A stretch of DNA of 52,782 bases. Source: Deltaproteobacteria bacterium. GTDB taxonomy: Bacteria; Myxococcota_A; Polyangia; Fen-1088. The notes beneath the pieces were generated by a model. The model ran no database searches and was not told the origin of the DNA. It was given only the letters and a program-made list of their open reading frames with translations. Position 1 is the first letter of the stretch, and each line of letters starts with the position of its first letter. The translations under genes were made by a program, and so were the position numbers. Positions 35,401-42,797 of the stretch are shown here, in pieces. Location of the stretch: positions 1-52,782 of the forward strand of contig JAFGPX010000186.1 of NCBI GenBank assembly GCA_016935975.1, written 5' to 3'.

Positions 35401-35516
35401 ACCTGCGCGCCCGCCTCGGTCTGGCCCTGGTGACGGCAAACCCCAGGACCCCGCCCGTGGCGCACTCCTTCGCCGAGCTGGGCGGGCTCTTCGATCGCGG
35501 GCTGGTGCGTGGGTAG
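32412..35516 (+). CDS. Large TPR protein with degenerate peptidase-like C-terminus
   Basis: 1034 residues without a signal peptide or membrane helix, so cytoplasmic. From about residue 55 to 720 it consists of tandem helical hairpins of TPR type (ALEAAEIYRDQLHDTESAV, VALYDRALDEDPGDRRTFE). The C-terminal 250 residues differ: PTVYVPPTFTG, then a strand-rich segment and PELAFLLTKKLVGLRADHFL. This resembles the ELxxVLxHExGH helix of M48 peptidases with His-Glu replaced by Lys-Lys, so any enzymatic activity is likely lost. It lies 93 nt after the peptidase-like gene and 36 nt before the HTH-EIIA gene. The function is unknown; protein scaffolding is likely. Confidence 0.7.
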   Translation: MRPFHVAFDDSGWRDAPALLAFPAEDAASGPLVSDVINDDTEAFVDDDVTPSVDTFREMERAFFSEERWEDLVNLFVERAASAPEAAERTRCLIRAAQIFDTNLGDSERAFLTLLAALHDEPFNDEVASELARLATVYNRWDELLAKCRDLVATADSGRQRAELLVAMALWHERDLGDRGEAERCLEAAMSADPANTTALRSLVLLHGQRGDWHRAAAYLTCAAGKALDPLDNVELALEAAEIYRDQLHDTESAVVQYMRVLALSPNHPKAVAALADAAWERKEWSLAYPLLEDMAGAANQAMEESAQLWQKAGWSAQMAGDVDRARGDYRKAYAALPTHLPTLEAWSRLAVERGWWQDVVTTVPRLLAVRGTEMPGEERAGHLLALGNAHVAMRELEAGVAAYMQALQLAPDLPGARRALARATEQMEGRGQTNATALVEQYRALLRGQLSSDERFETVCKIGRLQREELGDLPAALGTYLQAAELRPDDVGVLHELVELHTQNRHWSRATDVLERLVSLTTGREKVCYLVALASILNSELDAPAEAVALYDRALDEDPGDRRTFERIEHILVGRQQWRELTRAYRRMIKRLGADPPADQRAWLLGLWRALADTCRRHLHDLPAATAAYEVCASLAPDDVRQRVALAEAYEAQGREGFAKAVATRERLLRAAGDADAVAEQVRALARIYGKHEQYDQVFCASAALCALTRAQDRERAFYEINSPRGVVVARTVLTEKQWQGRLCSSPRSQMIAQVLAGAAPAIIAARAKEASAYGLERKYRAKIEGDPTFVSRLLVYASRFIGVPLPTVYVPPTFTGEIDLVVLLDEGRPVPALVLGRDLVLGRTQPELAFLLTKKLVGLRADHFLLWPQLVPSRSELQVVLTAALRLVQPKFHIAGTSAAAVRKYVAFFHRALPRGQLERIAGAAAPLLAGPGRIDIAEWIADSDAVANRAGLLVCGDVVASAREIVREARAQHARPEAAILDLARWSVSSDYLDLRARLGLALVTANPRTPPVAHSFAELGGLFDRGLVRG

Positions 35517-35552
35517 CCCGGAGTCGGCGTTTTCGTGTAGAAGAGGCGGCCG

Positions 35553-36254
35553 ATGGAAGACCGGCTGATGACCATCAAGCAGCTCGCGGGGTATTTGAAC
35601 CTCAACGAGCGCATCGTGCTGCGCCTGGTGACCGACGGCGGGCTGCCGGGCGTGAAGCTCGGGAACCAGTGGCGCTTCCGCAAGGCCATGATCGACACGT
35701 GGCTCGACGACCAGATGCTGGGTCTGACTCCGCGCATGATCGACGAGCCCAAACCCGTGGTCTCGCCGCGCGCCATGCTCGAGCTTGCGTCCTGCTTCGA
35801 CGTCTCGCACATCCTGCCCGAGATGAAGGCCACGACCAAGAACCCGGCCGTGGAGGAGTTGGCCGGCTTCGCCGCGGATTTGGGCCTGGTTCGCGACAAG
35901 ACCTGGTTCATGGGCGCGCTCATCGAGCGCGAGAACGTCCTGCCCAGCGCCATGGGCCGAGGCGTGGCCTTTCTGCACACCATGAGGCGCAATTCCCAGC
36001 AGGTCGTGCGTCCCTTCATGGTGCTCGGTCGCTCCAAGGCGGGCATCGACTTCGACGCCTTGGACGGCAAGCCCACGCACCTCTTTTTCGTCCTCGGCCT
36101 CAAGATGAACGAGATGCATCTGCCCTGGCTGTCCAAGCTGTCCAGGATGTTCGCCACCCAGAAAGCCGTCGAGCCCGTGCTGGCCGCGCGCGACGCCAAG
36201 GCCATCTACGACGTCATCGCCGCCAGCGAGCGGCGGCTGGCCAAGTCCGGGTAG
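35553..36254 (+). CDS. Helix-turn-helix / PTS EIIA (EIIA-Ntr-like) fusion regulator
   Basis: 233 residues. Residues 5-52 are an excisionase/MerR-type HTH of the HTH_17 kind (MTIKQLAGYLNLNERIVLRL, WRFRKAMIDTWL). Residues 85-230 match the fructose/nitrogen EIIA fold, with GRGVAFLHT placing His142 at the phospho-acceptor position. EIIA-Ntr proteins take phosphate from a PTS chain (EI-Ntr, NPr) and regulate transport or transcription rather than moving sugar. Fusion to a DNA-binding domain suggests phosphorylation-controlled DNA binding. No other PTS gene is in the window. It is followed by a 126-bp palindrome. Confidence 0.78.
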   Translation: MEDRLMTIKQLAGYLNLNERIVLRLVTDGGLPGVKLGNQWRFRKAMIDTWLDDQMLGLTPRMIDEPKPVVSPRAMLELASCFDVSHILPEMKATTKNPAVEELAGFAADLGLVRDKTWFMGALIERENVLPSAMGRGVAFLHTMRRNSQQVVRPFMVLGRSKAGIDFDALDGKPTHLFFVLGLKMNEMHLPWLSKLSRMFATQKAVEPVLAARDAKAIYDVIAASERRLAKSG

Positions 36255-36261
36255 CCCGAAG

Positions 36262-36387
36262 GCCGGTCACCCAAGGGAAAGACGGGGAGGAAGCGAGGAA
36301 CGGGGACGGATAGGAATGGCGGAATGCCGGGGGCTTTCCGGCTCCGTTCCGACGCTTCTGCCTGTGGACGGTTTCCGGGTGACCGGC
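36262..36387. repeat. 126-bp palindromic element between convergent genes
   Basis: Perfect 11-bp ends, GCCGGTCACCC (36262-36272) and GGGTGACCGGC (36377-36387), bound the element. Inner arms also pair: GAAGCG-GGAACGG on the left matches CCGTTCC-CGCTTC on the right with a few mismatches. It fills the gap between the EIIA gene (ends 36254) and the methyltransferase gene (ends 36395). It may act as a bidirectional terminator, or be a REP/MITE-like repeat. Confidence 0.7.
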
Positions 36388-36394
36388 ACTGGGG

Positions 36395-37174
36395 CTAGAC
36401 GTGGCTCGCCTCGCCCGCGCCCCGCAGCCGCGCGAGTTTCTTGGCCGCCTCGGCCATGCGGCGGGGCTCGCCGACGCGGCGGGCGCGCCACAGCAGGTTG
36501 TGCGGGGTCACCGTGGGGGGAACGAAGGGCAGGACCACGGTCTCGTAGCCCGCGGCCTCGAGAACGAGAGTGCGTTCGCCGTCCACCACGGCTTGGACGA
36601 AGCGACGGCGAATCTCGGCATGGCGAGGCAGTCCGAGATCCTCCATCCACCGATCGGCGATTTGGGCGGCGGCGACCTGCTTCGAGGTGCAGCAGGGCAC
36701 GAGCAGAAGGCGCCGCGCGCGGCAAGCCACCGATTGGCGTATGACCTCGTCCGAGGCCGGGCCGCACGCGTGCAGCGCGACCACGAGGTCGGGTTCGCTC
36801 GGCCAGGCCGAGGCGTCCGCGACGTCGCTTTGCCGCACGCTGATGTCGACGCGAGGCGCGTGCACGCAAGCCGCGGCACGACGGCAGGCGGCCGCCCGCG
36901 CGCCGTCGCGCTCGATGAGCACGAGGCGGCCGGCCCGGCCCTTCCTGGCCAGAACCAGCTCGGCGGCGAGCAGCCCGACGTAGGCCTTGCCGGCCGCCGC
37001 GTCGATCATGCGCCAAGGACGCTTCTCGCGGGCCGCGCTCACGATCCGGTCGATCTCCTTCATCATCCCGGCCAGCTCCAGGGTCTTCTTGCGTTCCTCC
37101 CGGCGCAGCGAGGCCCCGGGGGCCGCGATGTAGAGCCGATGCAGCGCCCGCTCGATGTCGGGAAGGGAAACCAT
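36395..37174 (-). CDS. SAM-dependent methyltransferase, METTL25/RRNAD-like
   Basis: 259 residues. A helical N-terminus precedes the SAM-binding core: DAAAGKAYVGLL near 58, LVLIERD and the VALHACGPASDE segment. The PCC segment and HACG are typical of the Methyltransf_32 group (METTL25/RRNAD1-like), whose bacterial members have no settled substrate. The ATG at 37174 lies 6 nt after the stop of the membrane protein gene, so the two are cotranscribed. The substrate is unknown; RNA or a small molecule are both possible. Confidence 0.7.
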   Translation of the reverse strand: MVSLPDIERALHRLYIAAPGASLRREERKKTLELAGMMKEIDRIVSAAREKRPWRMIDAAAGKAYVGLLAAELVLARKGRAGRLVLIERDGARAAACRRAAACVHAPRVDISVRQSDVADASAWPSEPDLVVALHACGPASDEVIRQSVACRARRLLLVPCCTSKQVAAAQIADRWMEDLGLPRHAEIRRRFVQAVVDGERTLVLEAAGYETVVLPFVPPTVTPHNLLWRARRVGEPRRMAEAAKKLARLRGAGEASHV

Positions 37175-37180
37175 GGCCCG

Positions 37181-38704
37181 CTAGCTGTGGGCGGCGTGCG
37201 ACAGGCGCAGCGCGCTTGTCGTCGGACCGCGCAGGTCCAGATAGAGCCGGGCCAGCACCAAGGCCGGGATAGGCAGGACAGCGACGGCGACGAGGTCGCA
37301 CGCGACGAAGTGAAGGAAGGCCAGGGCGCGGCTGCCGCTCGTGGGCAGGAGCAGTTCCGCAAGGACGGCGATGACGGCACCCGCCAGGGCGAAGGCCACG
37401 AAGGTCAAGACCGCGCGGATGGGGTCGCTCTTGGTCAGGTCGATGCTGCGCAGGAGGGCCAGCCGGCCGCCCTTCTTCTCGAAGATCACGACATGGGGAA
37501 GGAAGAGGAAGAGCACGCTGGCGACCAGGCCGGGCAGGACGAAGAGGGCGTTGCCCAAGGCCACCAGCACTGCCGCGGGCAGCAAGGTAACCAGGACAAG
37601 GTCACCCCGGGCCACCAGAATGGGCCAGACATCGGCGAAGGCCGGGCAGGCCGCTCCGCTTTCCTGGTCGAAAAACGCGATGGCCAAGGCGCCGCAGGCC
37701 ACGGGGAAGGCGAGTCCCAAAACCAGCAGGCCCTGGATGAGGAGTGCCAACCGTACGCGCACCCAGCTTGTCCTCGCGCTCGGCTCCGCGCTGGGTGGGG
37801 GAACACGCGTGGTTTCCGCGGCGGTCAGCGCCGCGAGCTCGGCCACGGCCTGCTCGTCGATCCGCCCACGGGCTTGGCTCTCCTGGATGCGCGCCGCCAG
37901 CTCGGCCTTGCGTGCCGAGAAGTCGACGGTGGCAAGATGCGCGGGAAGGCTCGTGCCGCGCGCAACCACCCCGGCCACCAGACACGACTGCAGGATCGAG
38001 GCGGGCAGGACCAGGAGGACAGCCAGAAGGAGGTACGGCTTGGGTCTGCCGAGATAGGTCGTGGCCGCCCAAGCGAGCAGCTCCACCAGGCTCTTGACGT
38101 CGGCGGCGAGACGTTCGGCCAGGCTACCTGCCGTCCGGCGCGCGGCGGTCCCGGCGGTGCCAGATGGCGCGTTGCCGGGCGGCTCGGGCAGGGCCAAACG
38201 AGGTCCGTGACCTGGGGGTGGCGGGTCGGTCCGTGTTGCCTCGGCCGGCGCGACGGGAATGCCGCTGTCGGCCGGAGGCGGCAGGTCGACGGGGATGCCG
38301 TCTTCCGGCGGGTCGGCGGCCGTATCCGAGCCTGGTGCCGACGAGGACGAATCCATGGTGCCGGCGCCGCGCGCGCCGGCGGGCGAAGGGTGGCTTGGCG
38401 TCGGGGTCACCTCGAAAGAGATCACGAGGTTGGGGTTCCGGCGGGCCTCCTCGGCGCTGGGCAGGCGGGGCAACGCATTCTTCGGGGGCGGCAGTCTGGC
38501 GGCGGGCGCGAGCAGGGTCTTGGCGTAGCCGGACTTCGGGACGGGCGGCGCAGCCGGCTTGGGCCCTGCGGGGACGGGAGCGGGCGGCACGCCGAACATG
38601 GTCTTCATGGCGGCCGGTGCCGCGGTCCCGGGCTTGGCCGGGGCACCCATGCAGACGCTGCCGTTCGCTTCGTGATCCTGACCGCAGTGCTTGCAGATGC
38701 TCAC
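37181..38704 (-). CDS. Multi-spanning membrane protein with N-terminal CxxC motif
   Basis: 507 residues. The first 20 residues carry C4-x-x-C7, H11 and C18, a possible small zinc knuckle (SICKHCGQDHE). A Pro/Ala-rich, disordered region of about 170 residues follows. The C-terminal half has about five hydrophobic helices (YLLLAVLLVLPASIL, LALLIQGLLVLGLAFP, LLPAAVLVALGNALFVLPGL, VLTFVAFALAGAVIAVLA, VAVAVLPIPALVLARL). The layout, cytoplasmic zinc tag plus membrane bundle, is frequent in Myxococcota proteins of unknown role. It is cotranscribed with the methyltransferase gene downstream. Confidence 0.68.
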   Translation of the reverse strand: MSICKHCGQDHEANGSVCMGAPAKPGTAAPAAMKTMFGVPPAPVPAGPKPAAPPVPKSGYAKTLLAPAARLPPPKNALPRLPSAEEARRNPNLVISFEVTPTPSHPSPAGARGAGTMDSSSSAPGSDTAADPPEDGIPVDLPPPADSGIPVAPAEATRTDPPPPGHGPRLALPEPPGNAPSGTAGTAARRTAGSLAERLAADVKSLVELLAWAATTYLGRPKPYLLLAVLLVLPASILQSCLVAGVVARGTSLPAHLATVDFSARKAELAARIQESQARGRIDEQAVAELAALTAAETTRVPPPSAEPSARTSWVRVRLALLIQGLLVLGLAFPVACGALAIAFFDQESGAACPAFADVWPILVARGDLVLVTLLPAAVLVALGNALFVLPGLVASVLFLFLPHVVIFEKKGGRLALLRSIDLTKSDPIRAVLTFVAFALAGAVIAVLAELLLPTSGSRALAFLHFVACDLVAVAVLPIPALVLARLYLDLRGPTTSALRLSHAAHS

Positions 38705-38780
38705 GTGTGGGCGCGATCTTAGCCGGGGATCGCAAACTTGTCGCGGTCGAACGACCGGACATCCGGCGCGCGGCAGCGGA

Positions 38781-38798
38781 GGCGCGATTTGTCGCGCC
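38781..38798 (-). terminator. Terminator hairpin downstream of the cellulase gene
   Basis: GGCGCGA-TTTG-TCGCGCC forms a 7-bp perfect stem 15 nt beyond the GH6 stop codon. Read on the minus strand, no U-tract follows. It occupies the 108-bp gap upstream of the next minus-strand gene (start 38704), whose promoter must lie in the same gap. Confidence 0.45.
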
Positions 38799-38812
38799 CC
38801 CCAATAGCGTTT

Positions 38813-39985
38813 CTAGAGCGGCGGCTCCGCGTTGCGGACCAAGTCGAGGAAGTACGACTCGAACCACTGGCCGGCCTGGGGCGCGCCCGGGGCCGCATCG
38901 GGGCCACCGCACATCGGATCGTAGCGCGGAGCCTTCGGGTCCGCGACGCCGTCCGACTCTCCCGGCGGCTTGATCCAGAAGTAGGCATCGATTCCGGGCT
39001 CTGGTTCGGCGCGCGGCCGCTCGCCGAGGCCGGCTCCCTTGATGTTGCACCAGCTGCCCCACTTGGTCCGGATGTTGCCCTTGCCGTTGCGCGAGGTATC
39101 GATGATGAAGCCGTGATCTTTGAAGCCGTACATCTCCAGCGTCTTGCGCAAGATCTTGACGTACGTCAGCTCGTTGGGGCAGGGGTTGGTGGGCTCGAGA
39201 ACGGCGCCGTCGCGGTTCGACAGGTGGGTGTAGTTCGCGATGTTGATCGCGAAGCCGCGGATCATCCCGGGACCCCCGGCGTCGTTGAGCACGCTCTTGA
39301 AGATCCTGCCGATCTTGGCGCGGTTGTCGTCCCAGCCCAGCCAACCCGCGTGGGCGGCATCCAGATACACGCTCACGTTGGGGAGGGCGAAGCTCTTGAT
39401 GGCGTGCACGACGCCTTCCTTGTAGACCGGGCGCGCCTCCTGGCACATCGGAATGGACATGTTGGTGGCCAGGTTGGCGAGCGAGTCGGGCTCGAGCACG
39501 ACCGCGATGGGTTGATCGGGATGCGCCTTGAACTCGGCCGCGATGGGATCGATGAACTCGCTCTTGTAGCGGGCCAGGCCGTTCTCGGCGACCTTGAGCT
39601 CGCCGGCCGAGGCCTCGGCCGAGCAGTCGCGGTTGGGCAGGTCGTAGACCACGACGACCGTCAGGGTCGGTTTGCCGGACGTGTCCTGCTGCTTTTTGGC
39701 CTCGTCGAGCCAGCCCTTGAGATTCTGGACCGCGGCGATGCGGTCGAGCCAGACCGCCGTCGGCTGCTGCGCCACCTTGCGGATCGCGTCCGCCATGTCC
39801 GGGTGGCGCTTGGCGGTGGCTTCGACGTTTTCCGTATAGGCGGGGTTCAGGAAGAAGGCCACGTCCTTGAATGGGTTCGTGCTCGAGCCTTTGCTCGACG
39901 CGCCGACTTGACCCATGCTTCCCACGCAGGAAGCTGCGGCAAGAATGACGAACAATGCTGGGATCGTGCGGGTACGCTGAGGCAT
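38813..39985 (-). CDS. GH6-family cellulase/cellobiohydrolase, predicted lipoprotein
   Basis: 390 residues from the ATG at 39985, preceded by AGGAG at 8 nt. The signal ends LAAASC, so Cys20 may be lipidated and the enzyme cell-bound. Family 6 motifs are visible: YDLPNRDCSA (Asp120), VVLEPDSLAN with the acid Asp167, DAAHAGWLGW, GFIIDTSRNG and WIKPPGESDG. GH6 enzymes cleave beta-1,4-glucan with inversion. No carbohydrate-binding module is attached. It lies 111 nt downstream of the slr1659-like gene on the same strand, with a hairpin in between. Confidence 0.9.
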   Translation of the reverse strand: MPQRTRTIPALFVILAAASCVGSMGQVGASSKGSSTNPFKDVAFFLNPAYTENVEATAKRHPDMADAIRKVAQQPTAVWLDRIAAVQNLKGWLDEAKKQQDTSGKPTLTVVVVYDLPNRDCSAEASAGELKVAENGLARYKSEFIDPIAAEFKAHPDQPIAVVLEPDSLANLATNMSIPMCQEARPVYKEGVVHAIKSFALPNVSVYLDAAHAGWLGWDDNRAKIGRIFKSVLNDAGGPGMIRGFAINIANYTHLSNRDGAVLEPTNPCPNELTYVKILRKTLEMYGFKDHGFIIDTSRNGKGNIRTKWGSWCNIKGAGLGERPRAEPEPGIDAYFWIKPPGESDGVADPKAPRYDPMCGGPDAAPGAPQAGQWFESYFLDLVRNAEPPL

Positions 39986-40022
39986 CGCTGGATTCTCCTG
40001 ACGAAACATTTGGTGGATCTGC

Positions 40023-40043
40023 ACCCGGTCCTTGCGACCGGGT
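40023..40043 (-). promoter_or_regulatory. 8-bp hairpin/operator in the cellulase leader
   Basis: ACCCGGTC-CTTGC-GACCGGGT is a perfect inverted repeat in the 111-bp gap between the slr1659-like gene and the GH6 gene. It could attenuate read-through from the signalling genes, form a 5' leader hairpin for the cellulase transcript, or be a protein-binding site. Confidence 0.4.
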
Positions 40044-40096
40044 CGGCCGTTTCGGCGAAGCGATACTACACGAATAGGGAATCGGATACTAACCAC

Positions 40097-40474
40097 CTAC
40101 GTCTGCACCGAGATGATGTCGTCGGCCAGGCAGGCCAGGGCGTCCAGGCTGCGGCGCTGCCAGTAGAGCGACGGGCTGGACACGAAGACGATCTTGTATT
40201 TCCCCTCGGCGGGCTGTTCTTGCACGGTGCTGACCCACCACACCAAGCACTTGAGGCACGACGAGTTCATGAACTCGAGCTGGCGCACGTCCACGGTGAC
40301 CTCCTCGGCGCGGCAGCGCTGCGCCTCCTGGTGCACCTCGCGCAGGAAGTGATCGAGATGGTTCCTGATGGTGACGTCGGCGGTCCCGCTCAGGCTGACC
40401 AGGATTCTCCCCTGGTCTGCGGTGGCGTTCGCTGCGAAGTCGTTTTCGGTCGTATTCCGCGCCCAACTGGTCAT
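40097..40474 (-). CDS. slr1659-type STAS-like regulatory protein
   Basis: 125 residues. The segment VDVRQLEFMNSSCLKCLVWW resembles the phospho-Ser loop region of STAS/anti-sigma-factor antagonist folds and matches the slr1659 superfamily pattern. The C-terminus (SPSLYWQRRSLDALACLADD) is shared with the paralogue at 43583. Its gene is 18 nt downstream of the slr1658-type ATPase gene, so the two are expected to form a kinase/antagonist pair in partner switching. The output is unknown, although the cellulase gene follows on the same strand. Confidence 0.75.
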   Translation of the reverse strand: MTSWARNTTENDFAANATADQGRILVSLSGTADVTIRNHLDHFLREVHQEAQRCRAEEVTVDVRQLEFMNSSCLKCLVWWVSTVQEQPAEGKYKIVFVSSPSLYWQRRSLDALACLADDIISVQT

Positions 40475-40492
40475 AAGTGTCTCTCCTCGGAA

Positions 40493-40957
40493 CTAGCTGC
40501 TCGCGACGATGGTCACCGTGTCTCCCCGTATTTCCAGCGACAGGTTGAGCTCGCCCTCGGCCCGAATGCGCGCCAAGCCCAGCCCGGATTCCGCCGCCGT
40601 GCCGAAGTTGCTGCGCATGAGGTTCCGATAGTGGACGAAGGGCTCGGCGGCCGCCTGGATGGCGTCGATGCACGCGCGCAGCCGCGCGATGTGCTCCGGC
40701 GTCGTTCGATTGGTGAGCTTGATGCTGGCGGTGGAGCCTTGGGCGTCGAAATGGACCGTCAGGCCGGTCTTGTCGCCGACCGCGTATTTCGCGGCGTTTT
40801 CCAGAAGCTCGTGCACGGCCAGCGATACGCGGTGCACGGCGTCGGGGTCTCCCACCATCTTCTCGAAGCTCTCCTCCACGAACCTCCTGACGACCGACAC
40901 CATGCGCGGCTGCGGTTGGAGCTGGAGTCCGAAATTCAGGATGGCTTGTTCCGGCAT
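40493..40957 (-). CDS. slr1658-type ATP-binding regulator (GHKL/anti-sigma-kinase-like)
   Basis: 154 residues from the ATG at 40957, where MPEQAILNFGLQL begins; upstream in-frame residues are not conserved in character. The HELLENAAKYA motif is the N-box of GHKL ATPases (compare SpoIIAB and RsbW), and the C-terminal GLGLARI is the G2 loop. The D-box is not obvious. It is best described as an slr1658-superfamily regulator that would bind ATP and pair with the STAS-like protein encoded 18 nt downstream. It is divergent from the histidine kinase gene at 41139, with 181 bp between them. Confidence 0.75.
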   Translation of the reverse strand: MPEQAILNFGLQLQPQPRMVSVVRRFVEESFEKMVGDPDAVHRVSLAVHELLENAAKYAVGDKTGLTVHFDAQGSTASIKLTNRTTPEHIARLRACIDAIQAAAEPFVHYRNLMRSNFGTAAESGLGLARIRAEGELNLSLEIRGDTVTIVASS

Positions 40958-41138
40958 GGTTGGCCGCCACGGAAGGACGAAAGGAGGCGTGCCGGCAAGT
41001 ATAGCCGCGCCGTCCGTCCGGGACCAGATGGCCACGAGCGGCGGGCCGGCAAGGGCTGCGATGCGCGGCGGTTCCGCGGGCCTTGCCCCGGGCGCGCGTC
41101 AGGGTGGTAGTCTGCGTTCTCGTCGAAGCGAGGCAAGC

Positions 41139-42797
41139 ATGCGCGGCGTCGGCAGCCCAAGGCCAATCTCGTTGATTCTAGCGCTCGTGTTCCCGGCCAT
41201 GATCGCGGCCGCGGTCGCTCTGGCCTACTACGGCTTCAAGCACGCCGAAGACGTTTCCCGCCCGGTCGAGCAGCTCTTTCGCCTCGAGTGCCAGGACTAC
41301 GCCGAGAGCCTGGCCAAGTCGGTGGAGACCCAGCTCGACCGGGAGGCCCTGGCTCTCTTCGCGAAGATCGACGAGCTGCGGGAGGATCCCGCCTCGAGCG
41401 ACGCCTGCGAGCTCGATCCCGGGCCGGACGTCGAAGCGTTCGTGGTGCTCGGCGAGGCCGGTCGCATCGAGTGCATGTGGCCCGAGCCGAGCCAGGCGGA
41501 GCCCAAGCGACGCAAGCCGGGCGCGCCCGCCAAGCCCAAGATCGCCTGGCTGCACAAGATCAGGAATCTCGCCTGGGACCAGGTCGATCCCGACAGCTTC
41601 GCCTACCACCACGAGGCGCTCGACGGCGGCGGGTCGGCCTTGCTCGCCTACACCGTCCGCCGCGCGGCCAACGATGTCCGCTACCGTGTGGTGGCCCAGC
41701 TCAGCCTCGACTTCATCGGAAAGCAGTGGGTAGAGAACGAGCTGGGCCCCCCGCGCAAGAACCGGCGCGTGGCGATTCTCGACGAGGCGTCGAATCTCAT
41801 CGCCGGCGCGCGCTTGGCCGTGCCCGAGGCGCGTCCGGGCGTGCGGCTGTTCTACGAGGGGCCGTTTGGCAAGGCGCTGTACCGCTGGCGCATCCAGATG
41901 GTGCCGCAGAACGTCGAGGAATTCCAAGCGCAGCGCGAGCGCACCAAGGGCTTCCGTCGCGTGCTCATCATGCTCGCCACCGGCATCATCGCCGTCGGTT
42001 TGGTCTTGGTGTGGCTGGCCATCCTCACCGAGCGGCGCGCCTCGCGCATGAAGAGCGACTTCATCGCCAACGTCTCCCACGAGCTCAAGACGCCGCTGTC
42101 GCTCATTCGCATGTTCGGCGAGATGGTGGCCACCGGCCGGCACAAGGGGGAAAAGGCGGCGCGCGAGTACGGCGGTATCATCACGCGCGAGTCGGACCGC
42201 CTGTCCCATCTCATCGACAACGTCCTCGATTTCTCGCGCATCGAGCGCGGCAAGTCGAGCTACCACTTCGCGGAGGGCGATCTGGCCGAAGTGGTGGAGC
42301 GCGCCCTGGACGTTTGCCGCTATCGGCTGGAGCGCGAGAAGGTCAAGCTGGTGGTCGCTATCGAGCCGAGCTTGCCCCCCGTGCGCATGGACGCCAACGA
42401 GATGACCCTCGTCGTGCTCAACCTGGTCGACAACGCCATCAAGCACGCCGGCGACGGCGGCGAGGTGGATGTCACGGTGGCGCGCGCCCCGGGTTTCGTC
42501 GTCCTGGCCGTGCGCGATTTCGGCCCCGGCATCGCGCCCGAGGATCATGGTCGCATCTTCGAGCGCTTCTACCGCTCGCAGCAAACGCGCGAGAAAAACG
42601 TGCGCGGCAGTGGTATAGGTTTGGCCCTGGTGAAACACATCGCCCTGGCTCACGGTGGGCGCGTAACGGTGCAAAGCCCGGTGCCCGATTCGCCCGACAA
42701 CCCGCGAGGCTCCGTCTTCAAGGTCTTCGTGCCCGCGCCGGTACCCGCCGGAGATGAGGCGCCGGCCGTGACGAGCCCGGGCAGGGGGCCGACATGA
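41139..42797 (+). CDS. Membrane sensor histidine kinase
   Basis: 552 residues from the ATG behind GAGG at 5 nt. TM1 is at about 10-32 and TM2 at about 273-296, enclosing a periplasmic sensor of about 240 residues with no family I recognise. The HisKA domain has H314 in ANVSHELKTP, N428/N432 form the N-box, DFGPGI (460-465) is the G1 box and GSGIGLAL (490-497) the G2 box. There is no HAMP domain; TM2 joins the dimerisation helix almost directly. The response regulator start overlaps its stop (ATGA). The complete motifs indicate an active kinase. Confidence 0.9.
   Translation: MRGVGSPRPISLILALVFPAMIAAAVALAYYGFKHAEDVSRPVEQLFRLECQDYAESLAKSVETQLDREALALFAKIDELREDPASSDACELDPGPDVEAFVVLGEAGRIECMWPEPSQAEPKRRKPGAPAKPKIAWLHKIRNLAWDQVDPDSFAYHHEALDGGGSALLAYTVRRAANDVRYRVVAQLSLDFIGKQWVENELGPPRKNRRVAILDEASNLIAGARLAVPEARPGVRLFYEGPFGKALYRWRIQMVPQNVEEFQAQRERTKGFRRVLIMLATGIIAVGLVLVWLAILTERRASRMKSDFIANVSHELKTPLSLIRMFGEMVATGRHKGEKAAREYGGIITRESDRLSHLIDNVLDFSRIERGKSSYHFAEGDLAEVVERALDVCRYRLEREKVKLVVAIEPSLPPVRMDANEMTLVVLNLVDNAIKHAGDGGEVDVTVARAPGFVVLAVRDFGPGIAPEDHGRIFERFYRSQQTREKNVRGSGIGLALVKHIALAHGGRVTVQSPVPDSPDNPRGSVFKVFVPAPVPAGDEAPAVTSPGRGPT

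Noticed and set aside
32852..36313. A 1153-codon plus-strand frame overlapping the TPR and EIIA genes
   Set aside because: Its composition is Arg/Gly/Ala-rich and it crosses two genes with clear domains and start sites, so it is a shadow frame.
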